Shown piece by piece: positions 37,084 to 47,374 of a stretch of 64,000 nucleotides of DNA (position 1 is its first letter; each line of letters begins with the position of its first letter). The DNA is from Morinoia aosen. Lineage: Eukaryota > Arthropoda > Malacostraca > Amphipoda > Talitridae. Where the stretch lies: contig CM059562.1 of assembly GCA_030386875.1 (NCBI GenBank), forward strand, positions 43,111,757 through 43,175,756. The letters are read 5' to 3'. The position numbers and the translations under genes are program-made. The notes beneath the pieces were generated by a model. The model was given only the letters and a program-made list of their open reading frames with translations, made no database searches and was not told the origin of the DNA.

Positions 37084-37223
37084 AAAGTGGCACTTGAACT
37101 AAGGCCTACTATACGATAATCTAACAAGTGACTCCCAAACGAGGGACTGCCAAGAAATAATATAATAATCTAACAAGTGGCGCCCGAACAGGGACTGCCA
37201 AGAAATAATATAATAATCTAACA
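37084..37223 (+). repeat. Three tandem PBS-plus-LTR-end units
   Basis: Units at 37084-37126, 37127-37175 and 37176-37223. The last contains TGGCGCCCGAACAGGGAC at 37178-37195, the 18-nt site used by retroelements primed by tRNA-Lys. The middle unit has a diverged site (GTGACTCCCAAACGAGGGAC), the first a poor one (GTGGCACTTGAAC). Each ends with ATAATCTAACA, identical to the LTR terminus. Confidence 0.85.
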
Positions 37224-37524
37224 CTATGCTTCATCAGATCTAGCAGAAGAGGGAAGTTATTAAACCAAAATAAAAAATACAGTTGCTAAACATGAGCTGG
37301 CAAAGTGTTCTTGGAGCCTCTTAAAAAATAAATTTATATGGAATTTAGTAGTTGGTGGAATTGTGCAGAGAGACACTGCCATTAGTGTTCTATCACTAGG
37401 TCTGCTCTGTATGTGGGCCTCACCGTTGCTGTAGTTTTGACTAGGATTTGCAGTCCTGGGCATTCCTGGTATTTCTTTATATTTTACATTTATGCTATTT
37501 GTTAGATATATATTTGGTTGGGCA

Positions 37525-37543
37525 GTCCCTTGTTCGGGCGCCA
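37525..37543 (-). other. tRNA-Lys-type primer-binding site, minus strand
   Basis: Minus strand TGGCGCCCGAACAAGGGAC, one base longer than the site at 37178, three bases away from a TGTTAG/CTAACA LTR terminus. It shows that the neighbouring LTR fragment belongs to a minus-strand element of a related family. Confidence 0.8.
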
Positions 37544-37546
37544 AAT

Positions 37547-37850
37547 TGTTAGACGTTTTCCGTAGCCGAGTCCTTATTTGGATGGCGTTATATTAAAGTC
37601 CTTGTCTTAGGGTTTTTCCGAGGGTTGCTATGTTTTATTTGGGGAAGAAAAGATTTTTTTTTGTTTCAAGTTTCTATTTTTATTTGTACGGTAAACAAGG
37701 TTAGTCGCAGAGTCATTCAATATTGGGTAAGGCGGTTCCGGAATTTCCAGGGAGCTGACCGAAGTTCTTTTCGGCGCTCTCTCGAATTTCGGATCAGCCG
37801 GATTCAAGGGGGTTTGGCGAGTATCTAGGAGACTACTATTGCTACTGCCG
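37547..37850 (-). mobile_element. LTR fragment in opposite orientation
   Basis: On the plus strand it starts TGTTAGACG, the inverted end of an LTR whose primer-binding site lies just outside at 37525. About 37775-37835 matches the LTR at 36680-36740 in reverse (ATCAGCCGGATTCAAGGGGG). The outer end is not identifiable. The sequence between the two facing sites (37229-37524) may be leader of this element; the long minus frame there has no gag motif that I can name. Confidence 0.65.
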
Positions 37851-38898
37851 GATTCACTACTGCTCTCCCTTGTATGATGGTGCTTTGTTCCAGCATGAAT
37901 TCTTTTTTCTCAGCTACTAGTTGATGCCACTGGGTCTACAGTTTCAGGCTTCACTATGTTGTGTTCACTTTTCAGGTGATGTAACAAACCACTGGTAGAC
38001 CAGCCTTTGCAAAGTAAACTCTTGCTGCATTTTATACACTTTGTACTTTTTTCCAGTTGCATCTTCAATATAGTATCGCCATACGAATGCTTTGGTTTCT
38101 ACAGCATCGGTTATTGTCATCGTATCTATTACAGTCTATTCATTAATATCGGCAAAACCAAACCTTAAAATATATTCTGATGAAATAGTTGAACTATATT
38201 ATGAGATAGTGCAGACTACACTGTGTAGTGGTGTAAATTGCAAAAATATTAAAACACTAAAGTCCTATCTTGAGCTCTCTAAGTGATTAGTCATGTTAAA
38301 TAGCATAATTTTAAGTTATTTTCTCACTAATATCTTGAAATATATATACTATTTTGAATCCCGGGAAAAAAAATTCCCTGACCGGGAAATTTTAGCCCCA
38401 AATCATCCGGGATCCAGGGATGCAAACTCCAGTTTTGATCAGATCAACCGATCGCAGTAGTCTTCATTTTGGAAGCAGTACTTCTATCCAGTCCTGCTGC
38501 AGTATACCATGCTTCCCCCAATTATAGAATCTTGCAATTATAAATAAAATGAATACAGTGTGATCAGAAAAGGATTTGCATTGGCATAGCTGGATTCAAT
38601 CTAGTGTAGACTTTCTTGAATTGCCATTTAGAAATTTAAAAAATAGTCTGTAATGTCTTCGTTCTTTATCTCACAATATGCATCATGGTGCAATTTGTTG
38701 GTGATCTCAGGGCATTGTAGAGATGCAGTTGTTGGGATAAGATTTTTGGAAGGTGAGAGGCTACATTGTGTTGGGATAAAGTTGACTACTAATCAGGACA
38801 GCTTTGCCACTTTCTTTTGAACAATTGTATTGAAGTTTAGGCTAGGTTATTCTTCCAATCTCCTTGAACTTTGTCCAATAATTTCTATTAAAACTTTG
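37851..38898. other. Unassigned
   Basis: No gene or named repeat recognised. Confidence 0.35.
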
Positions 38899-39170
38899 AA
38901 GGTCCCAAACTGAAGGTTTGGTAAGCCTTTTTTGTTGAAATAGAATAGGTTTTTTGTTCTGTTACGAACCATTTTTTTTCGAGTCTTTACTATTTTTTCA
39001 GCACCTATTACTTTCGTCTTAAACTTTTATTTTCTATCTCAAATTATTGCCGTTATACACCTTGTGCTTAGGTTCAACGTTCTTTTAACTCCATGACAAA
39101 TGGTGCCTTCCTTTCTTTGAAATGCCTTTGTTGCAGTCAGGGAGGCTTAAACTCTTTGATTTTCTTAAAA
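38899..39170 (+). repeat. Family R copy, 5' truncated
   Basis: It contains GTTGAAATAGAATAGG, TTTTTTCAGCACCTATTACT, ATGGTGCCTTCCTTTC and GGGAGGCTTAAAC in family order. Confidence 0.75.
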
Positions 39171-39809
39171 TCTGTCTGAAATCTGTCTGATAATTTCTAA
39201 AATAAAATTCATTAAATTCTGCAATGGGGCTTTTAACCATCAAAAATAGCTCCAGCGCACTCAGAACCAGTGAAGAGATCATAAACAATCCGTGACCAGT
39301 CATGAAAGTTATATATATGAAGAAATGCATAGAAAAACACGAAATAATGCAGTTTGGTTTGCAGTGTTCATATTATGGTCCTGGGAGAAAGTATGATCTC
39401 AATATTGTTTGAGATGAGAGGGTGTCCATGTTTCTATCTGCTCATGTGCAAGACAATGAAACAGCAAATGATGGAGAAAATTTATCAAAAAAAATGAAAA
39501 ATGAATATAGCATCAAGTTCTCAATTATGGGCCTGTGCAAACCTTCCCACAGTATTCAAAAACTGAAAATTGTAGAGATTTTGTTTGTGAAATTCTGAGA
39601 TTATTGTCCAGCATTACTGTTCAGTTTCATGTTAGTGTGACTGTATTTGCCAAGGTGTAAGACAGAAATTGCAACACTCATTTGTGACCGTATCTTGTCA
39701 GCGTTGCAGATGCCTTTCTTGTTAGGGTTTTGTAATTGAACTGAAAAGTTGCTCTGTTACTTGATAGTCTGAAAATATGGAGCAAGATGTTATAACTCTA
39801 TTTGACAAA

Positions 39810-40190
39810 TTACACCTCAGGAGGACACAACTATCGTATTTATGGGAATTAGCACTCCTAGGGGGAAATGTGAGATTTGAGCTGAGGGTTATGTAGGCCT
39901 TCTCTTTGTTGAAGAAGAATGTTTTTATTTTTGTTTTGCTGAAGATCATCTTTTTTCGGTTCACTGATGTCTTTTTTTGGGAGGTCTCTAACTTTTTCTT
40001 CAACTTGCATCTTGTTCCATAGCCTTCCTTCCTAACTTAAGTTTCTATGCACAGGGCATTTTGCGTGAGGACACACCTTATGCATAGACTTTACACTCCC
40101 TTAACTTCGTACTAAATAGTGCATTCATCCTTTCTCTCTTTAAAACATCTTTGCTGCGGTTAAGAAGGCTTAAACTAATATAATCTAAAA
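39810..40190 (+). repeat. Family R copy, near full length
   Basis: Starts CCTCAGGAGGACACAACTAT, continues GGGAATTAGCACTCC, GAGCTGAGGGTTATGTAGGCC and TTTTCGGTTCACTG, and ends AGGCTTAAACTAATATAATC. Confidence 0.8.
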
Positions 40191-40649
40191 TCAGAGGAAT
40201 TATTTTCCCGTCATTTTCTGCAAGCAAGCAACGTAGCATCACTCAAATCCAGCTTTACTTTTGTTCAATTTAAATTTCTATGTAATTGAACCTTCCAAAT
40301 TAATTCAAGCATTACATTAAAACACGTCTCAGTGATGTTCTTCTTGTAGGAGTAAATCGTTGTTCAAACTGTCTTTAATGTGGGGCCTGTTTATTGTGTC
40401 TTGAATACGACCTAAAAGATCTAATGTGAGTCATAAAGGTACTCTAAACGAAGACAGCCTATGCCGTGTTTCGTTGTGGTAGTTAGATATTTGAGATAAA
40501 TTAAACTACCAAGTAGACCTCTGATAAGCTTCACGTAATCTGAACTGAATACAGTCCATTGTTTCGATTTGTCACTCCTGAAAGTTGTACCCCTGTTCAT
40601 CACTCATTCAATGAATAGGTATGTTCCGGCAATAGATTTAGCTAAGTTA

Positions 40650-40970
40650 GGTTTGTCTATTGGATGTCATGGGGATAGGCACCCTAAAGAGGATATTGTC
40701 ATGTTGCCTCAGCCATAGATAGGCCTCATGGTTTTCTGTCTTTCGTGCCCACTTTGTCTCTTTCAGTCTTCATGCCTTTTTCGCTATTTAATCTTTGTCT
40801 TTCCTTCCTTTTCTATCCTCATTTTTGTTTCTATGCGCAGAGCATCCTGTGGAGGAACATACCTCATGCTTAGATTTCCCGTTTTCTGCAGTCTTTACTA
40901 ATTAGTCGCTTTTCTTTTTCTCGTAAGATTGCCTCTGTTGTGCTTATGGAGTTTTAAGCTACGTAAAATA
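40650..40970 (+). repeat. Family R copy, degenerate
   Basis: Order is preserved but eroded: CCTCAGCC, TAGGCC, TTTCTATGCGCAGAGCATCC, AGATTTCCCGTTTTC, GCCTCTGTTGTG. Confidence 0.5.
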
Positions 40971-43410
40971 ATGTTGTAATAATGTTCTACCTATTTTACT
41001 TGCGTGCATTGACTGCTTCAGTATTAATTGATTTCTTTATGAGTCGTCTGCCTTACTCAGACGTTTTCTAATGGGTATCGATTAATTTTCGTCAATTGAC
41101 ATTGCGGGTTATGAATTGGCATTTAGTGCTCGGTGCTGTGAGCGTTGGATTTGCTGGAGATTGGAGATGGGCATCTCATACGTTATTTGTCCAAATGATC
41201 TGTTGGTCGTTGAGCCTGACAATCCGCGACTATTCCTGACAATTCCTTCTTTTTCTCATGACATAAAAGTTTTGAAACAGTGAACGCTAATTAGTTCTTT
41301 TGCTACGAATAATGTGCTTGAAGCCCTTCAGCTTCTTCCACTGTGCGGTAGCTTTTTGCTTCGGCTGAGAAATACTCATGACCTTCATGATGAAATATGG
41401 TACAAAAGAAAAGCGCCAGAACACGAACACTATGAACGACCATTTCAATGCGCCATTTCGAGGAACCTGGGACATACGAATGGTTATGATAGTATTCTCG
41501 AGAATCAAGTAAATCTGTATTTCATTTTTATTGTTCTTTCTGCGTTTCAAAATTTAGTGTTGATCTGGAATATTTTATGGTCATTTAAGTTCAAAAAGAA
41601 CCGAAGTCGATTTAATTATACTCGCTACTGTGAGCACGTCCGCCTCCGCCCTGTGCTAACAGTCCGCGCAGCAGCTCGAGCAAGGAAGCGCAGGTGGATT
41701 TTATGCTGCCTTTGCGTTCCTTGAAAGTGCAGAGTAACTCGTTTGATGCTGCCTCGTATAGGACTTAATTTGTTGGGCTCGTCTTTCTTGCATGGAAGTA
41801 CAAGTTAGTATTCATGCCTCCTATTGTGGCATGGCGCCTCGCTTGGAAGAAGTTTCGGAAGAACTGTAGGCAGAGTTTACACACCATCTTGAACACCATC
41901 ACTTTCGCAGAAAGTTAACTATGCAAAATTACATTGAAAGAACTTATTCGATGTGGGCGGTTCAAATGCCATAAGCAATACTGCGGAATGTTGACTCCAC
42001 GGCTCGTCTGGAAGAATGTACACGTTTGACCGAACGTATTACCGGTCTTATTTATTCTTTTAAAGTTTGTAAGCCATTCCCTTTAATTATTCATCTCCTT
42101 TAACTCTTTTTCATAGCTTTCGCTCTGTACCCTCCTATACAAATCATTTTGGTATTAGACGGTGTATTATAATTCAAAGCCGACATAAGTGTCAGTTTCG
42201 CTTCAGTGCGGTGTTTCAATTATTGAATGCTGCTCATATTAACTTGACCTTGGGCTGTTATTTCCTTCTTTTGGTAATTTGTAACGTTGATTTGATGAGA
42301 GTAAACCCAATTTCAGATTAGTTGGTGCATTTTTGTGTGCAGTTCAATAGAATCTGGGCCTTGTATTCAATACAATAGTCCGTATTCTAGGAATGAATCG
42401 GCCAAGTTACTGGTGGTAATTTTAAGGCAATGATGAAAGGCGTTAAGAAATTGCTAATGGTTTGGAAGCGGCGAAAGGGTAGGACCCCAATGCACTGAAA
42501 TAGTGATGGTAAGGAAAAGTACTTGTTTTTCTTCAAGTTAATTCCAGAGCAAGGGATATTACTCTTGTTAAGTGGCCATTACCTCATTTTATTTGTGAGT
42601 AAATCTCCAATATGTGGGGCCCCCCGTGGCGCCTGTGGAAAAAGGTTTCATGTGGCACCTAAATAAGCGGAGCCTAATGAGTGCATGGCATGTTTGTACG
42701 CTAAATTCAACGTTGTTTGCTCGGTGCTTGCGGTTGGTGGAGCAGCCGACTCTCGCTGCCGTGTGAGAGCGAACATGCCCGCAGCCATCAGGTCGCCATA
42801 ACAATAAACTCCTTGAACGAGTTTTAAAAGGCCTATAACTTTAACTTTTATCGTTTGCTGTTACGACCTTAGTATCAAATGTGCATCATTACTTACCGCT
42901 TGCTTGCGGTTGCGTTCTCTGCTCAGCCGAAATGGTCGATGCGTTTGCATTGGGGGAATTTGTGTGTTTCCAAGTTTGAAATTTGATTTTCACTGTACAC
43001 TTTCAGGAATTGGCTCGTGTGTAATTAATATATTTCTGCGTTGGCATGTTCCACCTGAGTTATGAAATGGGAGAAACTTCGTGTTCTTTTCTCAATGACT
43101 ATCGTCTACCTGCCATCACTCGTCCCGTCGAATTAACTCAAGGTAGTGGGGTAAATTTGGGGCCGTGGTAGAGCGGTGCCTGTCTTTATTGTAGAATGGA
43201 AGTATAGTTCTTGAAGTACACAGTATTATTTTCTCGTCATTGCAATCATTACTCGAGCGCCTTACTTTAGCATTTAAATTAAAAAATACAAACCCTGTGT
43301 AATGTTGAGTGAACTTCAATCAAGCGCTGCATAGATGCGAGTGCGAGTATGGGGCGCGTGAGCTCGTCGCAACAGTTGCGCTGGACGCGCTGCGTGGAGA
43401 TGGGCAGACG
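40971..43410. other. Unassigned
   Basis: No gene recognised. Open frames at 41287-41724 on both strands overlap and have no clear motif. 43150-43180 has a tRNA A-box-like TGGTAGAGCGG without a matching B box. Confidence 0.35.
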
Positions 43411-43942
43411 TGTGTGTCGTGTGGGGGACTCGCGGGGCTGGTGTAGGTGAGACGAGGGTGTCGTGTGGGGAGAATCGCGGGGCTGGTGTAGGTGAGACGA
43501 GGGGTGTCGTGTGGGGGACTCGCGGGGCTGGTGTAGGTGAGACGAGGGTGTCGTGTGGGGGACTCGCGGGGCTGGTGTAGGTGAGACGAGGGTGTCGTGT
43601 GGGGGACTCGCGGGGCTGGTGTAGGTGAGACGAGGGGTGTCGTGTGGGGGACTCGCGGGGCTGGTGTAGGTGAGACGAGGGTGTCGTGTGGGGGACTCGC
43701 GGGGCTGGTGTAGGTGAGACGAGGGTGTCGTGTGGGGGACTCGCGGGGCTGGTGTAGGTGAGACGAGGGTGTCGTGTGGGGGACTCGCGGGGCTGGTGTA
43801 GGTGAGACGAGGGTGTCGTGTGGGGGACTCGCGGGGCTGGTGTAGGTGAGACGAGGGTGTCGTGTGGGGGACTCGCGGAGCTGGTGTAGGTGAGACGAGG
43901 GTGTCGTGTGGGGGACTCGCGGAGCTGGTGTAGGTGAGACGA
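43411..43942. repeat. 44/45-bp minisatellite, about 12 units
   Basis: Unit: GTGTCGTGTGGGGGACTCGC then GGGGCTGGTGTAGGTGAGACGAGG. Units are nearly identical, with one-base length variants (44 or 45), an AGAATCGC variant near 43470 and GGAGCTGG in the last two. Strong strand asymmetry, G-rich on plus, with repeated G runs. Minus-strand frames of 217 and 224 codons (43279-43969) exist only because the unit lacks stops; with a 44-nt period they cycle through frames, so I do not call a gene. Confidence 0.95.
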
Positions 43943-44577
43943 AACCCTCTCACGAGTCACAACACGCACTTAGGTGCGCCACATTATTGTGGGGGCAGCG
44001 CGCTCTGACTCCGCCATTTGGTCTTCTTGCCACCTCGGGCCATTTCTCTGCTTCATTATTGCCGCATCACTGACTTGTGCGCTCTTATACATTTCAGCAT
44101 GAGGGTGCAGTGCTACATAAATTTGCCGCGGTGAGAAGTGTGTCCGCATTGTCACCTTGAGGTGTTACGCTGCTGGGTGAGGTTTTTAAACGAAAACCAC
44201 TGGGGATTATCTCAAGAGCGTCCCTAGCTTTGTGCTCGAGGAATGTATCGTAGAATGCACTGATTTGGGTTGTTTGTGGCGTTGCATCGCTCGCGTCTCA
44301 GTGGTCGCTGCTGTGATCCCGACCAATGGGGCGGGGATGACCGTCGTCGATTGCTTTCTGCTAGATATCTTCCATGTTTTGGCTTGTCAGTGTCCTTGTT
44401 TTCTTTTGAGATTACGTGATGCACAAAACGTTTGCGTTAGTGTAACTTGTTTCCTATTTTATCCTAATTTCTTTGTTTTCCCGTTGAGAGAAAAATAAAA
44501 ATAGCGCCTCTGTTTATTGTTATTTATATCATTATTTTTGTATATTTATTTATCCGTAATATATCTACAACTACTTG
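43943..44577. other. Unassigned
   Basis: Moderately GC-rich flank of the minisatellite; nothing recognised. Confidence 0.35.
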
Positions 44578-44920
44578 CCCCTCAGGGGAATACAACTATT
44601 GTATCAATGAGAATTAGCACTCCCAAGAGGAAAATGTGTGAGCGCCCGAGCTAAGAATTAGGTAGGCCTTCTTTTTGTTTTGTTAAAGACCACCCTTTTT
44701 CGGTTCACTGCTATCCTGTTTTTCAGCACCTACTACTTTCTTCAACTTTTATCTTATTTCCTGAACTTTTTTTTTAGCTTACTGTTTCTATGCCTCTTGT
44801 GCATAAATTCCCCATTCTCTTTTCTTCATACTAAATAGTGCCTTTCTCCTTCCTCTCTTCGGTACGCTCTTTTTTTGGTAGCGGTTAGGGAGGCTTAAAC
44901 GAACTTATAATCTTATAATC
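44578..44920 (+). repeat. Family R copy, full-length type
   Basis: Begins CCCCTCAGGGGAATACAACT and ends GGGAGGCTTAAACGAACTT then TATAATCTTATAATC. One of the best copies for the family consensus. Confidence 0.85.
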
Positions 44921-45066
44921 TTCAACTTTTATCTTGTTTCGTAAACTTCTTTCTCAACTTGCTGTTTCTATGCCCCTTTTGCATAGATTCCGCATTGCCT
45001 AATATCCATACTAAATGGTACCTTTTTTTTTCTCTCTTCGATGCGCTTTTTTTTTGTAGCTGCTAA
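44921..45066 (+). repeat. Family R copy, 5' truncated, tandem with the previous one
   Basis: Starts TTCAACTTTTATCTTGTTTC exactly after the tail of the preceding copy and ends at TTGTAGCTGCTAA. The full-plus-truncated arrangement recurs at 58295-58980. Confidence 0.8.
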
Positions 45067-46348
45067 GCCCTCTCAGTGGGATACAGTTAGTTATAGTGAT
45101 GTACCGATGTATCGGTATCGGTATCGGCAGTATCGGCCATTTTTAGTGGTATCGGTATCGGTATCGGCAAAATCCGGCCGATACTTTACCGATACTTTCC
45201 AAAAATACGTATTTTATCATTCAAATGAAGGTCATAAATCATGAAAGTAAAAGTATTTAACCTAATAATACCCGTTGTGTGTTCATTTATATACTTATTT
45301 GGTGTCCGCGTTGTGTGAGTTTGCGGTATCATTGATACAGAATTCCTCAGTGTAACATTGAAAGATGGCGTTTCCATGCATTTGAATATTTGACATTTTA
45401 TCAGGATAGGTTTTGTTAGGATAGGATAGGTTAGCTTAGATTAGGATAGGCTAGGTTAGCACAGGTTAGGTAATACTGTCAGAATTTTTTCTCGGGTCCG
45501 CCTAGCTTAACGATGACATTGTCCATGGAATCTCCGCGGGTCCTGCTACTATCTAATAATACCCTTGGTTTATTTGGAGTCCGCTTCTTCCATTTTCTTT
45601 GTCACGCTCATGAGGAGAGTTAGTGACCGTATCTGTGATACGAGTTTCACCAGTGCGTAAGAACAAGAATATTTTTCATCACGAGCGCTGTTAGGATGAA
45701 TGCATTCGTTGGGCATCACATTTGGCAAATTTTTTCAAGAAAGTTAGTGAGTCCTGTAATTTTTGACGGGCTGTGCGTACTTGTAATCAAATAAAGAGCC
45801 TTTTCATACCTAGTAAATTAGATAGCTAACTGTTGAATTATAGCGTTCAATCAGGCCCGCTAACTGAATTCACTACTTTGAATTCCCGATGAATCACGGT
45901 CATAACTGAAAGCTATGTAAAATGAATAGTTAAACCCTGTAGATACATAAAATTTTTATACTTTTACGACTAAACCTTTATAGTTTGACCTAATGTCCAT
46001 ATCTTAAAGTATGTGACAGGCTAACAAAAACCAAACCAATTTAATAAAGTTGAAGGTGCATTTGAAAGTTTTTGTGAATTTAATATAGAAATTGCCGAAA
46101 ATTCTATTTTAATTTAGCTTGTAAATCGCTAAATATTACGAAGCTAATAATTTATTTTAACTTAGCATGCATATCACCGTTCATTACGAATCTTGCATTT
46201 TTCTTCTATGTTAAGATGTTTGAACAATTCACGAACAATCTTATAGTTCAATACATCTGAACGGGTCAGTTGATTGCTTTCATCGCAACTTGATGAATTT
46301 AAAAACGAGGAAAATTCCAATGAACTTAATCATATTTACTAGGAATAC

Positions 46349-46374
46349 GTTTCGGAGTCCAGCTCCATCATCAG
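46349..46374 (-). other. Hammerhead-like motif, copy 2
   Basis: Minus strand CTGATGATGGAGCTGGACTC then CGAAAC, with GGAG/CTCC pairing around a short loop. Left arm of the palindromic element. Confidence 0.45.
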
Positions 46375-47348
46375 TTCGTAAAATTAAAATTCATTACGAC
46401 TACAATAAAAAAAAATAAAATGTTGGATACAGTCATCAAAGAAAATAACGAAAACAAAAAAAATCAAAACATGTCCCAGAGAAAGTAAAATCGACATCTA
46501 CTTCCAATTTACGATGGGTAGGAACTGTCAGAATTGTTGAGGGCTAGTTTTCGTTTAAAAATATGTAGCGACTCTGAAATTCTGAGGTCACATGTAGTTG
46601 AAGCCGAATCTAAGATTTTGAAGTCCGCAGAGGATATCGGTTCGTTGCATTTTACTGCGTGATTACGTACGAATTGTGCGAATTCATTCCCCGTGCGGAA
46701 GCTTCAACCTCGATGTTCGGTCATTCTGATATAAAAATTTTGTGCCGTAATGCCGACTTACGATGATGTGCTCTGCACACAACTGTAAGAATAAATCAGA
46801 AAGGCTCTTTCTCCATCAAAAGCGTATCCTCTTACCGGAATTGTATAATTTTATGGTTGCTTCATTTTTCCGGTACAAGGATACGCTTCCGATGGAGATG
46901 CGAACCTCGATCTCTGATTTATTTTTAACAGTTATACAGTTGTGTGCAGTGCACATCATCGTACGTCGGCATGACGTCACGAAATTTTTATAACAGAATG
47001 GTCGAACATTGGGGTCGAAGCTTCCGCGCGGGGAACTAATTAGCTTACTCCTCACACTCCGCAGTACGTAATCACGCAGTAAAATGCTACTAAATCTTAG
47101 ATTCGGCTTCAACTGCATGTGACCTCAGAATTTTAGAGTCGCTACATATTTTTAACGAAAACCGGCCCTCAACAATTCTGATAGTTCCTACCCATAACAA
47201 ATTGTAACTAAATAGTAATCTTGTCGATTTCAGTTTTTTCTGGGACATGCTTTAATTTTATTTTTATTTTCTTGATTTCCTTTACTGACTGTATCCAACA
47301 TTTTGCTTTATCTTTTATTGCAGACCTATTGATTTGTAAATTTACGAA

Positions 47349-47374
47349 CTGATGATGGATCTGGACTCCGAAAC
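47349..47374 (+). other. Hammerhead-like motif, copy 3
   Basis: Plus strand CTGATGATGGATCTGGACTC then CGAAAC. Mirror partner of copy 2, with one substitution in the stem-loop. Confidence 0.45.

Larger units (their letters stand above)
36592..37223 (+). mobile_element. Solo LTR with reiterated primer-binding sites
   Basis: It begins TGTTAGG and ends CTAACA. A perfect 5-bp duplication CTATG lies at 36587-36591 and 37224-37228. The LTR body carries tandem 38-42-bp units (36731-36873) and a TAA microsatellite at 37064-37084. Its right end is three tandem 43-49-bp units, each starting with a primer-binding-site-like sequence and ending in CTAACA. There are no gag or pol genes. LTR homology to 37547-37850 (opposite strand) covers CTAGATACT, AACCCCCTTGAATCCGGCTG and GAAATT. 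Confidence 0.88.

Noticed and set aside
37260..37544. 94-codon minus ORF as gag
   Set aside because: It starts inside the primer-binding site and has no zinc knuckle or capsid motif; probably leader sequence.
41314..41724. 136-codon plus ORF as an exon of the plus-strand gene
   Set aside because: Two frames are open over the same bases, splice sites are weak and no motif is recognised.
43157..43180. tRNA gene suggested by TGGTAGAGCGG
   Set aside because: No B box or cloverleaf arms follow at the right distance.
43279..43969. Two overlapping minus-strand ORFs of 217 and 224 codons
   Set aside because: They are translations of the 44/45-bp minisatellite. The period is not a multiple of three, so the repeated peptide appears in successive frames; no start context or domain supports a gene.
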